A stretch of DNA of 64,000 nucleotides from Streptomyces violens (GTDB taxonomy: Bacteria; Actinomycetota; Actinomycetes; Streptomycetales; Streptomycetaceae). This document shows, piece by piece, positions 48,823 to 57,860 of this stretch (position 1 is its first letter; each line of letters opens with the position of its first letter). The translations under genes were made by a program, and so were the position numbers. Below the pieces are notes generated by a model, which made no database searches, was not told the DNA's origin, and saw only the letters and a program-made list of their open reading frames with translations. The stretch spans positions 1-64,000 of the forward strand of contig NZ_JOBH01000025.1 of NCBI RefSeq assembly GCF_000717745.1, written 5' to 3'.

Positions 48823-48951
48823 GGATCCCCGCCCCTTCTGCGTTCCAGCACGCATGGCATGAAAAAGGCGCCGCGGAATCCGCAGCGCCATCGACACGAC
48901 CATCAGAACACCCGAGGGCACACTGGCTCAACAGGACGCGGAAACGCTGAG

Positions 48952-49001
48952 CCATTGGCACAGCAATACGCGCCCCCACGAGAACAAGAGCGTGCCAATG
49001 G
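48952..49001. repeat. Inverted repeat CCATTGGCAC-N30-GTGCCAATGG
   Basis: Perfect 10-bp arms 30 bp apart in the 296-bp region between the divergent FUSC and STAND genes. This could be a pair of operator half-sites or a hairpin; nothing else in this gap looks coding. Confidence 0.5.
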
Positions 49002-49118
49002 ACCACCTCGCCCGAGCGGAACGTGGAAGTAAGTGATCCGCTCCCAGCAGGCGGCGGCCTGTCGCGGTCAGGGTGGGGCGGGTTTGCACGGCTCTCAGGT
49101 ATTCGGTGACATCGCGCC

Positions 49119-51260
49119 ATGGTCCGGGGACGAGAGGGGACACTCTGCAGGGTGCGCTCCCTGCCGGTATCTCGTACGCGTCTGATCGGGCGCGCAGTCG
49201 AACTGACACGTGTGGAACGCCTTGTGTGCCGGCGGTCCCGGATGGTGACGCTGACCGGGGTCGCCGGCGTGGGGAAGACCCGTCTCGCGCAGGCGGCCGC
49301 ACAGGCCGTGCAGGCGCAGTTCCGGGACGGGGTGTGGTTCGTCGAGCTGTCGCCGCTGCGGGACGGTGAGCTGGTCGCGCTGGTCATCGCCGAGGCGCTG
49401 CCGCTGGCCGACCAGACGACCCGGCCGATGATCGATGTGGTGGCGGAGTATCTGGCCGAGCGGGAGACGCTGCTGGTGCTGGACACCTGCGAGCACCTCG
49501 CCGAGGCCTGTGCCCTGACGGCGGAGGTGTTGCTGCAGGCCGCGCCGGGCCTGCGGATCCTGGCCACGAGTCGGCGCCCCCTGAATGTGGCCGGCGAGGA
49601 GGTGGTCGTGCTCGACCCGCTGCCCGTGCCCAAGGAGGGCGACCTGGCCACGGGCGCGGAGGACCCGGAGGACGCGGTGGCGCTGCTGGCCGAGCGGGCC
49701 ACGCAGGCCGTGCCGGGCTTCACCGTTACCGACGCCAATCGGCCGGAGCTGGTACGGCTGTGCCGCCGCCTGGAGGGACTGCCGCTGGCGATCGAGCTGG
49801 CCGCGGCCCGGCTGCATGAGCTGAGCATGACCGAGCTGGCCGAGCGGCTGGACGACCGGTTGGGCGTGCTGGGCAACGACCGCGAGGTGGTGCCGGACGC
49901 CGATCCCCCGTGGCATCAGGCGCTGCGTACCGCGATCGGGTGGAGCAACGAACTGTGCACGCCGGAAGAGCGGCTGCTGTGGGCGCGGGTGTCGGTGTTC
50001 GCCGGCGATTTCGACGCCGAGGCGGCGCGTCGGGTGTGCGCCGACGACCTGATCCCCGGCGAGAAGATCCCGGCCCTCCTGCACGCGCTCGCCGATGCCT
50101 CGATCCTGTCCTGGACGCCCACCGGGGACGGGGACCGCTACCGGATGCTCGACACCATCCGCGAATACGGCGCCGGATGGCTGGCGGCCATCGGTGAGCG
50201 CGACGCCTGCCGCCGCCGCCACGTCGCCCACTACACCTCCCTGCTGCGCCACTTCGCCGACCGCTTCCTCACCTCCGAGCAGGTGCCGCTGTACTGGGGA
50301 CTGGTCCCCGAGCGGGAGAACCTGCGCGCCGCGCTCGGTTACGCCCTCGACGGCGGTGGTGGCGACGCGGTGGCGCTGACGGCGGTGATGTGGCCGTACT
50401 GGACCTGTGCCGGGCAGCCCCGTGAGGCGGGCCACTGGATGGACCTGGCGCTCGCCCGTGCGCCCGAGCCGTCCGCCGACCGGTTCACGACCCTGGTGTG
50501 GAGCTGCACCTACGCGACGTACCGGGGCGAACACGCGGCGGCGCAGCAGTTCGCAAACGAGGCGCAGGAAGTCGCCGACCGGCTCGGCGACCTCCGACTG
50601 GCCGGATATGCCGCCATGAGCCGCGGGCAGTCGCTGGCCTACGCCGGCGCGCCCGACGCGGGCCTGGACCTGCTGCGCCGGGCGACCGAGATCTTCCGCG
50701 ACCTCGGCGACACATCCGGCATGTGCCTGGCTGCGATCCGCAGCTGCGTCGCCCATACCATCGCCGGCGACGTCGACGCCACGCTCGCCGCCTTCGCCGA
50801 GGCGCGCGACCTGCTCGGCGAGGGCAATGAGGAGAGCTACTTCACGGCGTTCATCCTCATCTCCAGCGGCGTCGCCCAGGTGCTCTCCGGGGATACCACC
50901 GCCGCCGGCCAGGGCGGGCGCCGCGCCCTGGAGCTGCAGTCCGCGCGCGACGACCTGCTCGGCGTGGCGTCCTCCCTCAGCCTGCTGGCCTGGGTCGCCG
51001 CGCAGGAGGGGCGGCATTCCCGCGCGGCCTGTCTGTTCGGCGCGGCGAGCGCGGTGTTGGCGCTGGCGGGCGCGGCGCCGTTCGTCGGCAACCCGAAGCT
51101 GGGGGCCCTGCACGCCCGGTTCGACGCCACCGCCCGGGAGGCGCTCGGGGACCAGCGGTACGAGCTGCTGCACCGCCAGGGCGCGCAGTGGCCGCGATCG
51201 GCCGCCGTGGAATTCGCCGTGAGCGACCGCGACGCGCCTCCCACTGTCGGCGGCCAGTAG
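49119..51260 (+). CDS. STAND-type ATPase/regulator lacking a DNA-binding domain
   Basis: 713 residues from ATG 49119; GTG 49152 (VRSLPVSRTRLIGR) fits the usual family start better. P-loop GVAGVGKT (47-54), Walker B LLVLDTCEHL, sensor LRILATSRRPLNVAGE, GLPLAIELAAARLHEL, then a helical winged part and TPR-like repeats (about 370-690; NLRAALGYALDGG, AAAQQFANEAQEVADRLGD). SARP- or LuxR-type relatives carry a DNA-binding domain at one end; none is present here. It may act as an NTP-driven partner of another regulator. Confidence 0.82.
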   Translation: MVRGREGTLCRVRSLPVSRTRLIGRAVELTRVERLVCRRSRMVTLTGVAGVGKTRLAQAAAQAVQAQFRDGVWFVELSPLRDGELVALVIAEALPLADQTTRPMIDVVAEYLAERETLLVLDTCEHLAEACALTAEVLLQAAPGLRILATSRRPLNVAGEEVVVLDPLPVPKEGDLATGAEDPEDAVALLAERATQAVPGFTVTDANRPELVRLCRRLEGLPLAIELAAARLHELSMTELAERLDDRLGVLGNDREVVPDADPPWHQALRTAIGWSNELCTPEERLLWARVSVFAGDFDAEAARRVCADDLIPGEKIPALLHALADASILSWTPTGDGDRYRMLDTIREYGAGWLAAIGERDACRRRHVAHYTSLLRHFADRFLTSEQVPLYWGLVPERENLRAALGYALDGGGGDAVALTAVMWPYWTCAGQPREAGHWMDLALARAPEPSADRFTTLVWSCTYATYRGEHAAAQQFANEAQEVADRLGDLRLAGYAAMSRGQSLAYAGAPDAGLDLLRRATEIFRDLGDTSGMCLAAIRSCVAHTIAGDVDATLAAFAEARDLLGEGNEESYFTAFILISSGVAQVLSGDTTAAGQGGRRALELQSARDDLLGVASSLSLLAWVAAQEGRHSRAACLFGAASAVLALAGAAPFVGNPKLGALHARFDATAREALGDQRYELLHRQGAQWPRSAAVEFAVSDRDAPPTVGGQ

Positions 51261-51326
51261 AAACGACTGGCGCCGCGCGCTCCGACCCCGGGCCGTCTCA
51301 CGTGCTGAAATACTCGTCTCAGCGGC

Positions 51327-51356
51327 TTGATCCGCACAGGTCGGACGGCGCAGAAT
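51327..51356 (+). promoter_or_regulatory. Promoter for the ssuD leader
   Basis: TTGATC (51327-51332) and CAGAAT (51351-51356) are 18 bp apart. The start point would be at 51363-51364, the first base of the leader-peptide ATG, so the leader peptide is likely translated from a leaderless mRNA. Confidence 0.5.
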
Positions 51357-51363
51357 GCCAGGC

Positions 51364-51444
51364 ATGACTGCTGCTGCCGACCTCCTCGTGGGACGCCTCC
51401 ACGTCGATCTGTGTCGCCAGTCCAGCGCCAACTGTCGCGCCTGA
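51364..51444 (+). CDS. 26-residue cysteine-type leader peptide upstream of the alkanesulfonate operon
   Basis: The small frame encodes a peptide whose core GRLHVDLCRQSSANCRA matches the RxHVDLxRxxSAxCR signature of actinobacterial leader peptides found before sulfur-assimilation operons. Two cysteine codons (positions 17 and 24) would let the ribosome sense Cys-tRNA supply and attenuate the downstream transcript. The gap of 250 nt to ssuD is long enough for alternative RNA structures. It is too short for ordinary gene callers. Confidence 0.75.
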   Translation: MTAAADLLVGRLHVDLCRQSSANCRA

Positions 51445-51507
51445 TGCGTTCTTCGGCCGCGTTCCCCGCTCTTCCCGGGCCCGCGCTGCCGCGCCTTTCT
51501 CCTGCTT

Positions 51508-51567
51508 TCCGAAGCTCTGCTGTCAGAAGCCCCGCTCTCCGAAGCACGGCTTTCTGAAGCTCCGCTT
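51508..51567. repeat. Four tandem 15-bp units (TCCGAAGCTCTGCTG-like) in the ssuD leader
   Basis: Units at 51508, 51523, 51538 and 51553 share the TC(C/A/T)GAAGC core. They lie in the untranslated leader between the leader peptide and ssuD and could take part in its folding. Confidence 0.75.
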
Positions 51568-51694
51568 CCGCAGTTCCCCTTTCCGCACCTGGTGACGCAC
51601 CGTCGTCGCCTCCTCCGCGGCGCACCGTCATGTCCCGCGCCGGGCCGTCGTGCCCTGCCCGGACGTGGCCCGCCGCCCTTCCCCGGAGTCCTCG

Positions 51695-52849
51695 ATGTCT
51701 TCTGCCCTGACGTTCCATTGGTTCCTGCCCACGACCGGTGACAGCCGGCACATCGTCGGCGGCGGGCACGGCTCCCTGCCCGGCACCGCCGGCGGGGACC
51801 GGCCCGCCTCCGTCGAGTACCTCGGTCAGATCGCCCGCAGCGCCGAACAGCTCGGTTTCGTCGGGGCGTTGACGCCGACGGGCGCGTGGTGCGAGGACGC
51901 CTGGCTGACCACGGCGATGCTCACGCAGGTCACCGAGCGGCTGAAGTTCCTCGTCGCCTTCCGGCCCGGCCAGATCAGCCCGACCCTGTCGGCGCAGATG
52001 GCCGCGACGTACCAGCGGCAGTCGCACGGCCGGCTGCTGCTCAACGTCGTCACCGGCGGCGAGTCGGCGGAGCAGCGCGCGTACGGCGACTTCCTCGACA
52101 AGGACCAGCGGTACGCGCGCACCGGCGAGTTCCTGGACATCGTGCGGCGGCTGTGGGACGGCGAGACGGTCGACCACCACGGCGAGCATCTGCGGGTGGA
52201 AGGCGCCAAGTTGAACCGGCTGCCCGACCCGGTGCCGCGGGTTTACTTCGGCGGCTCCTCGCCCGCGGCCGGTGAGGTGGCGGCGCGGTACACCGATGTG
52301 TATCTGACCTGGGGCGAGCCGCCGCAGCAGGTGAAGCAGAAGATCGACTGGATCCAGTCGCTGGCCGCCGCGCAGGGCCGCGACGTACGGTTCGGTATCC
52401 GGCTGCACACCATCAGCCGGGACACCTCGGAGCAGGCGTGGGCCGAGGCGGAGCGGCTGTTGAAGGGGATGGACCCCGAGCGCATCAAGGCGGTGCAGCA
52501 GGGCCTGGCGACCAGCGAGTCCGAGGGCCAGCGCCGGATGCGCGAGCTGCACAACAGCGGGTCCAGCGACAACCTGGAGATCTACCCCAACCTGTGGGCG
52601 GGCGTCGGACTGGTACGCGGCGGCGCCGGCACGGCGCTGGTGGGCAGCCACGCCGAGGTCGCGAACCTCATCGAGGAGTACGCCCGGCTGGGCATCGAGG
52701 AGTTCGTGCTCTCCGGTGTGCCGCACCTGGAGGAGGCGTACTGGTTCGGCGAGGGCGTGCTGCCGCTGCTGGAGCGGCGCGGTCTGTGGCAGCACCCGGC
52801 CGGTCCGCGCACGGCCGAGGCGGGCATCGTCCCGTTCGCCGGCCGATGA
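51695..52849 (+). CDS. ssuD: FMNH2-dependent alkanesulfonate monooxygenase
   Basis: 384 residues, bacterial luciferase-like TIM barrel. TFHWFLPTTGDSRHIVGG, VGALTPTGAWCEDAW, LVAFRPGQISPTLSAQMAAT, LLLNVVTGGESAEQRAYGDF and DKDQRYARTGEFLDIVRRLW, FGGSSPAAGEVAARYTDVYL are SsuD features. It releases sulfite from alkanesulfonates as a sulfur source, needing reduced FMN from a separate reductase not seen here. ATG 51695 follows CCGGAG. Its stop overlaps the MFS start (ATGA). Confidence 0.92.
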   Translation: MSSALTFHWFLPTTGDSRHIVGGGHGSLPGTAGGDRPASVEYLGQIARSAEQLGFVGALTPTGAWCEDAWLTTAMLTQVTERLKFLVAFRPGQISPTLSAQMAATYQRQSHGRLLLNVVTGGESAEQRAYGDFLDKDQRYARTGEFLDIVRRLWDGETVDHHGEHLRVEGAKLNRLPDPVPRVYFGGSSPAAGEVAARYTDVYLTWGEPPQQVKQKIDWIQSLAAAQGRDVRFGIRLHTISRDTSEQAWAEAERLLKGMDPERIKAVQQGLATSESEGQRRMRELHNSGSSDNLEIYPNLWAGVGLVRGGAGTALVGSHAEVANLIEEYARLGIEEFVLSGVPHLEEAYWFGEGVLPLLERRGLWQHPAGPRTAEAGIVPFAGR

Positions 52850-54216
52850 GCCCGGCCCCCGCGCCCTCGCAGGCGCCACCGCACCCGGACGAACGGCAGG
52901 CGGGCGCCCCGCCGACCCGGCTGAAGACCGTGGTGCTCGCCAGCCTCCTGGGCACCACCGTCGAGTGGTACGACTTCTTCCTGTACTCGACGGCCGCCGG
53001 GCTGGTCTTCAACAAGCTGTTCTTCCCGACGGCGAACGGCACGGTCGGCACGATGCTGTCGTTCGCGACGTTCGCCGTGGGCTTCGTCGCCCGCCCGGTC
53101 GGCGGGCTGCTGTTCGGGCACATCGGCGACCGGATCGGCCGCAAGCGCACCCTCGCCTTCACGATGGGCCTGATGGGCGTCTCGACGGCGCTCATCGGCC
53201 TGTTGCCGACGTACCAGCAGGTCGGGCTGCTCGCCCCCGCACTGCTCCTGGTCCTGCGCGTCGCGCAGGGCGTGGCGCTGGGCGGCGAGTGGGCCGGAGC
53301 GGTATTGCTTGCGGTCGAGTACGGGCCCGACGGCCGCAAGGGCCGGTTCGGCAGCTATCCGCAGATCGGGCTGGCGCTCGGACTGGCGCTGGGCACCGGG
53401 GTGTTCGCATTGCTGAACGATGTGCTCAGCGATGCGGCGTTCCTCGGTTACGGGTGGCGGATCGCGTTCCTCGTCAGCCTGGTGCTGGTCGGGGTCGGCC
53501 TGACCGTACGGCTGAAGATCGACGAGACGCCGGCCTTCCGCGCGGTGCGCCGGCTGCAGGAGCTGCCGCGCTCCGCGCCCCTGGTGGAGCTGGTACGCGA
53601 GCCCGCGGCGCGTCGGCACGTCCTGCTCGGCATGCTGGCGCGGTGGGGTGAAGGGGCCGCCTTCAACACCTGGGGGGTCTTCGCGATCACCTACGCGACG
53701 GGGACGCTCGAGCTGGACCGTACGGCGGTGCTGCTCGCGGTGACGGCCGCCGCGCTGCTCATGGCCGTACTGATACCGATGTCGGGTGCGGCGGTCGACC
53801 GCCTGGGCGCGCGCCGCGTCTATCTCGTGGGCATGGGTGCCTTCGCCGTCTCGGTCTTCCCGGCGTTCTGGCTCTTCGGCACGGGCGGTACCTGGGCGTT
53901 CACCGCAGCGCTCCTCATCACCCTCGGGATCGTGCACGCGTCGTTCTACGGGGCCCAGGGCACGCTGTTCGCCGCGCTGTTCCGTACCCCCGTCCGGTAC
54001 ACGGGCATGTCGTTCGTCTACCAGATGTCCGGCATCTTCGCCTCGGGGATCACCCCGCTGGTCATGACGGCGCTGCTGGCCCTGGGATCGGGCACGCCAT
54101 GGCTGGCCTGCGGCTATCTGGCCCTGACCGGCCTGGTGAGCATGGTGGCGACCGCCCGGCTCCGGGACTCGGACCTGCACGTCCCGACCGGCCGGTCCCG
54201 TCGCCTCACGCGGTAG
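52846..54216 (+). CDS. MFS transporter, metabolite:H+ symporter (MHS) family
   Basis: 456 residues. The opening VVLASLLGTTVEWYDFFLYS, GHIGDRIGRKRTLAFTMGL, RVAQGVALGGEWAGAVLLAV, and R...TGMSFVYQMSGIFASGITP are MHS signatures (relatives move shikimate, proline/betaine or dicarboxylates). Overlap with ssuD suggests it carries a sulfonate or its desulfonated product. It replaces the usual SsuABC ABC importer here. Confidence 0.87.
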   Translation: MSPAPAPSQAPPHPDERQAGAPPTRLKTVVLASLLGTTVEWYDFFLYSTAAGLVFNKLFFPTANGTVGTMLSFATFAVGFVARPVGGLLFGHIGDRIGRKRTLAFTMGLMGVSTALIGLLPTYQQVGLLAPALLLVLRVAQGVALGGEWAGAVLLAVEYGPDGRKGRFGSYPQIGLALGLALGTGVFALLNDVLSDAAFLGYGWRIAFLVSLVLVGVGLTVRLKIDETPAFRAVRRLQELPRSAPLVELVREPAARRHVLLGMLARWGEGAAFNTWGVFAITYATGTLELDRTAVLLAVTAAALLMAVLIPMSGAAVDRLGARRVYLVGMGAFAVSVFPAFWLFGTGGTWAFTAALLITLGIVHASFYGAQGTLFAALFRTPVRYTGMSFVYQMSGIFASGITPLVMTALLALGSGTPWLACGYLALTGLVSMVATARLRDSDLHVPTGRSRRLTR

Positions 54217-54343
54217 CCATCGCCGCGTGCGTACGGTTCTTGCGTACGTACGCGGTGTACAGATCGATGACGAACCGGGTGAGGATCGCCTCGGCGATGA
54301 CGAGCCCGGCCTTCGCCAGCGCCGCAACAAGGAATTCACCCAC
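54206..54343 (-). CDS. Small 45-residue hypothetical protein
   Basis: From GTG 54343 (AGGAG 9 nt upstream) the frame reads EFLVAALAKAGLVIAEAIL then TRFVIDLYTAYVRKNRTHAA, with consistent G/C third bases. It has one amphipathic or membrane-like helix followed by a basic aromatic helix, a pattern of tiny actinobacterial proteins of unknown role. GTG 54352 would add three residues. Its last 11 bp overlap the MFS stop on the other strand. Confidence 0.6.
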   Translation of the reverse strand: MGEFLVAALAKAGLVIAEAILTRFVIDLYTAYVRKNRTHAAMATA

Positions 54344-54527
54344 CGGAATCACGCTCCTGTCCCATTTTTACCGCTCGTGTCCGCGCGGCTTCCGGCGGGA
54401 GGCCGCGGCGGTCCCTCTGTATCCATCCATGCCCTGGTGAGGTGACGTGGGGGTGACTCGGGACCAATGCACGGTTACGCCATGGTGAATTGCCGGGCTG
54501 CAGGACACGGGCTCAGGGCATGTGGGG

Positions 54528-54923
54528 TCAGGGCATGCCCCGCAGGCCCAAACGGAGGTGTTCGGTGTGGTGCAGGGCCTCGTCGAGGAGCTGGGCGACA
54601 TGGTCGTCGTACAGCCGGTAGACGATGCGCCGCCCTTCGCGGTGGCCGCTGACCAGGCCCAGTGTGCGCAGCAGGCGGAGCTGGTGGGAGACGGCGGACT
54701 GGGCCATGCCGATCTCCGCGGCGAGCTCGGAGACCGGGTGCGGGCGGTTCCGCAGCGCGGCGAGGATCAGCAGCCGGGAGGGGGCGGCCAGGGCCTGCAG
54801 GGTGGCCGCGACGACCGTCGCGGTCGCCGCGTCCAGGGCCACCCCCTCCTCCTCTGCACTGGTTTCCGCGTCAGCGGCGGGCACGGCCGCGCCTGCCTGC
54901 CGCCCGGCCCTGCTGCGCCGCAC
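54528..54923 (-). CDS. ArsR-family metal sensor with a CzrA-type alpha-5 zinc site
   Basis: Up to 131 residues; the start is uncertain because the first frame codon overlaps the upstream gene by 53 bp and GTG 54842 is an alternative. The winged helix has LAAPSRLLILAALRNRPHPV, IGMAQSAVSHQLRLLRTLGL and the wing GHREGRRIVYRLYDDH. The C-terminal helix DDHVAQLLDEALHHTEH follows the D-X-H-X10-H-X2-H pattern of the Zn/Co sensors CzrA and SmtB. As last gene of a Zur-box operon it links zinc shortage and excess responses. Confidence 0.8.
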   Translation of the reverse strand: MRRSRAGRQAGAAVPAADAETSAEEEGVALDAATATVVAATLQALAAPSRLLILAALRNRPHPVSELAAEIGMAQSAVSHQLRLLRTLGLVSGHREGRRIVYRLYDDHVAQLLDEALHHTEHLRLGLRGMP

Positions 54924-55368
54924 CCGGTGGCCGGATGAACTGGAGCTCCAGTGCGGGCGGCGGCGCGGCGATGCCGGGGCCGCCGTCGGCCGCCCACCGC
55001 AGGACGTCCTCGGTGGCGTCGTCGCTCATCGCGAAACCGATCCAGGCGGCCCGGCCGCCGTTCCGCCGCCCGGTGCCCGACGGCTGGACGACCAGCACGT
55101 TCGCCTGGTCGCAGGGGCCGAGGCAGTCGGTCGTACGGACCGCGAGGCGGCCTTCGGAGGCGCGGGCCGCCGCGCGCAGCCGGGCGAGCTGTCCGTCGTG
55201 GTCGAAGCCGCGGTGCTTGCGCGCGTTGCCGCAGCAGCAGCCCCGGCAGACGACCAGCGTGCACGGCCGGTCGCGCGCTGCACCGACCACCACCTGCGCC
55301 GCCGTGTCGGCGCGCGCGGCGAGTTCCTGCCGCCGCGCCGCGGCAGCGCGCCCGGCCGGGCGGCTCAC
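54871..55368 (-). CDS. Thioredoxin-like [2Fe-2S] ferredoxin-domain protein
   Basis: 165 residues. Cluster cysteines lie in LVVCRGCCCGNARKH and TTDCLGPCDQANVLVVQPSG. This is the NuoE/thioredoxin-like ferredoxin fold. The central TLVVCRG strand and the histidine-containing KHRGFDHD loop are shared with homologues in zinc-responsive actinobacterial operons. Start and stop overlap the neighbouring genes. Electron partner unknown. Confidence 0.8.
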   Translation of the reverse strand: MSRPAGRAAAARRQELAARADTAAQVVVGAARDRPCTLVVCRGCCCGNARKHRGFDHDGQLARLRAAARASEGRLAVRTTDCLGPCDQANVLVVQPSGTGRRNGGRAAWIGFAMSDDATEDVLRWAADGGPGIAAPPPALELQFIRPPGAAQQGRAAGRRGRARR

Positions 55369-56390
55369 AGCGTCACCCCCGGCGGCACCTCTACGGCCCG
55401 TACGGCACCGTCCCGGTACGCCACGACCAGCAGTTCGGAGCCGGCCCAGGCCAGCGCGGTGACCGCCGACCCGCCGGGCAGCGTGCGGGCCGGTGACAGC
55501 CTGGTCTGCGGGCGGCCCGACGTGGCGTGCCAGAGCGCGAGCGTGCCGTCGTCGCCGCCGGTGGCGAGGTGACCGGCGCCGCCGGGCCGCCAGGCCAGTG
55601 CGGTGACCTTACGGTGCGCGCTCAGCGAGCGCGGCGCCGTACCGGCGGGGCCCTTGCCGGAGAAGTCCCACACCGTGACGTCCGGCGCGCCGTCGGCTGC
55701 GAGCCAGAAACCGGTGTCGTCGAACGCGAGCCGGGAGACCTTCTCCCGGTAACCGGACATGGTCAGTTCGCTGCCGTCGCGGGTGCGCCAGATGTGGATC
55801 GAGGCGTCCTGGTTGCCGCTGCAGATCCAGCGGCCGGTGGGCGCCACGGCCAGCGCGAGGTGCGAGCCGACGTACGGATAGGTGACCACGGGCGCCGCGG
55901 TGTGCCGCTCGTGGCAGCGCACCGCTCCGTACGCCGCGACCGCCAGCCGCCGGCCGTCGCGCAGCCAAGCCAGGTCGGTGACGGTGCTGGGCGCCGGTTC
56001 GGTGGCCCAGAGCTGCTCGCCCTGCGCGTCCAGGACCAGCGCCTGCCGGCCGCGCGCCACGGCGACCCGCTGCCCGCCCGCCCAGACGGCGGTGGCCGAC
56101 CAGGCACCCGTCTCGGTCAGCACCGTACGGCCGGTGTCCCTGTCCTGTACGCCGTAGCCGGTCGGCCCGGTGGCGACGAGGTGGCGGCCGTCGGGCGAGA
56201 GCGCGACGGACAGCGCGCCGCCGGGCAGTTCGAGCGCGGGCCGTACCGCGCCGGTGGCGGTGTCCACGGTCCAGACGCGGCCGTCGGCACCGGCCACCGC
56301 GGCGGTCCCGGCCCGCACGGAGAGCGCGACGGGCGCGTCCTCGACGGCGGCCTCCCAGGCGAGCGGCACACCAACGGCGGGGGCGGTCAC
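55365..56390 (-). CDS. WD40-repeat protein in the zinc operon
   Basis: 341 residues of repeated blades: [96 protein letters not shown]. No signal peptide. GTG 56390 overlaps the GTPase stop by 4 bp and its own stop overlaps the ferredoxin-domain gene by 4 bp, so it belongs to the same coupled operon. It may scaffold the GTPase and its client. Confidence 0.82.
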   Translation of the reverse strand: MTAPAVGVPLAWEAAVEDAPVALSVRAGTAAVAGADGRVWTVDTATGAVRPALELPGGALSVALSPDGRHLVATGPTGYGVQDRDTGRTVLTETGAWSATAVWAGGQRVAVARGRQALVLDAQGEQLWATEPAPSTVTDLAWLRDGRRLAVAAYGAVRCHERHTAAPVVTYPYVGSHLALAVAPTGRWICSGNQDASIHIWRTRDGSELTMSGYREKVSRLAFDDTGFWLAADGAPDVTVWDFSGKGPAGTAPRSLSAHRKVTALAWRPGGAGHLATGGDDGTLALWHATSGRPQTRLSPARTLPGGSAVTALAWAGSELLVVAYRDGAVRAVEVPPGVTL

Positions 56391-57409
56391 GCGGCGGCTC
56401 CCGCGGTGCTCAGGCAGGCGGACAGGCCCTGCTCCAACTGGTCACGGTCCAGCCCGCGGCCGATGAAGACCAGCTTGCTCCGCCGCGTCTCGGCCGGCTG
56501 CCACTCCCGCCCGAACTGCCCATCCAGCAGCATGTGGACGCCCTGGAAGACGTACTGCTTCGGCGCTCCGGCGAGGGCGAGAATGCCCTTGGAGCGGAAG
56601 ATGTCCGCGCCCTTCGTACGCAGCAGCGCGCCGAGCCAGCGGTTGAGCCGGGCCTCGTCCAGCTCGCCGGTCAGCTCGAAACCGACCGAGGTGACGCTGG
56701 TGTCATGCTGGTGCTCGGTCTCGGTCAGGAACTCCGGGTCGTCCTTGAGCACCCGCGCCAGGTCGAACGCGCCGACGTCCATGACCTCCTCGAGGTCCAC
56801 CGCCGCGTGCCGGGCGGGGATGATCTGTACGGCGGCGTTGATCGCCCGGATACGGGAGACGACCTCCGCGACCGTCGTCTCGTCCACCAGGTCCGTCTTG
56901 TTGAGGACGATCCGGTCGGCGAAGGCGACCTGCTCCACGGCCTCGTTCTCCACGCCCTCGGGCTTCACCTCGTCGAGGTGCTGGATGGCGTGGGCCGCGT
57001 CGACGAGCGTGACGATGGCGTCCAGCCGAAGCTGGGCCGCGATCTCGTCGTCCATGAAGAAGGTCTGCGCGACGGGCGCGGGGTCGGCCAGCCCGGTGGT
57101 CTCGATCAGGATGTGGTCGAACTTCTCGCGGCGGCGCATCAGCGCGCCGAGGATGCGGATGAGATCGCCGCGCACGGTGCAGCAGATGCAGCCGTTGTTC
57201 ATCTCGAAGATCTCTTCTTCGGCGTCGAGCACGAGCGCGTCGTCGATGCCGACCTCGCCGAACTCGTTCTCGATCACGGCGATCTTCATCCCGTGCTGCT
57301 CGGTGAGGATGCGGTTGAGCAGGGTGGTCTTGCCGGAACCGAGAAAGCCGGTCAGTACGGTGACGGGCACCCGCCCATCACGTGCGGCGGCGTCGGCAGC
57401 GTCGGTCAT
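56387..57409 (-). CDS. COG0523 GTP-binding metallochaperone (CobW/ZigA/YciC-like)
   Basis: 340 residues. GFLGSGKTT (21-29), [14 protein letters not shown], metal-site CICC with Cys 74, 76 and 77, [11 protein letters not shown] and VLNKTDLV, followed by the CobW C-terminal domain ([20 protein letters not shown]). COG0523 proteins deliver zinc to essential enzymes under zinc limitation. ATG 57409 has AAGGA upstream and lies 22 bp after zur. Placement behind a Zur box supports the zinc role. Confidence 0.92.
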   Translation of the reverse strand: MTDAADAAARDGRVPVTVLTGFLGSGKTTLLNRILTEQHGMKIAVIENEFGEVGIDDALVLDAEEEIFEMNNGCICCTVRGDLIRILGALMRRREKFDHILIETTGLADPAPVAQTFFMDDEIAAQLRLDAIVTLVDAAHAIQHLDEVKPEGVENEAVEQVAFADRIVLNKTDLVDETTVAEVVSRIRAINAAVQIIPARHAAVDLEEVMDVGAFDLARVLKDDPEFLTETEHQHDTSVTSVGFELTGELDEARLNRWLGALLRTKGADIFRSKGILALAGAPKQYVFQGVHMLLDGQFGREWQPAETRRSKLVFIGRGLDRDQLEQGLSACLSTAGAAA

Positions 57410-57431
57410 GGGGCGTCCTTCTGAGTAGGTG

Positions 57432-57845
57432 TCAGTGGGCGGTGGGCCGGCAGCGGCCGCAGACGCCGGTCAGTTCGACGGTGTGCTCGACATCGGTGAA
57501 CCCGCTGGTCTCGCCGATGCGTTCGGCCCACCGCTCGACCACGCGCGAGTCGACCGGCCGGCTGTGGCCGCAGTCGCGGCACAGGAGGTAGTGCTGATGG
57601 CCGGCGGTGCTGCGTCTGCGGTACAGCCGTTCCCCCGTCCCGTCCCGCACGACGTCCACCTGGCCGCTGGCCTGGAGCTGGTGGAGCGCGCGGTAGACCG
57701 TCGTGAGGCCGACCGCGCAGTCCGCGGTGACCAGACGGGCGTGCAGCATCTGGGCCGAGACGAAGTCCTGGCAGTTACCGAGCGCACGCAGCACCGCGGC
57801 CCGCTGCGGGGTGTTCCGCGTCGGCGAAGGCTTGGCACCGGTCAT
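57432..57845 (-). CDS. zur: Fur-family zinc uptake regulator Zur
   Basis: 137 residues. Winged helix [20 protein letters not shown] and [20 protein letters not shown]. The metal-binding half has [17 protein letters not shown] and a second CxxC in TGVCGRCRP (structural Zn). The DNA-binding helix and HQHY regulatory site fit Zur rather than Fur. ATG 57845 is used. A Zur-box-like site lies 15 bp upstream, so it probably represses its own operon with zinc. Confidence 0.92.
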   Translation of the reverse strand: MTGAKPSPTRNTPQRAAVLRALGNCQDFVSAQMLHARLVTADCAVGLTTVYRALHQLQASGQVDVVRDGTGERLYRRRSTAGHQHYLLCRDCGHSRPVDSRVVERWAERIGETSGFTDVEHTVELTGVCGRCRPTAH

Positions 57846-57860
57846 GCTCGAGAGCCTAAA

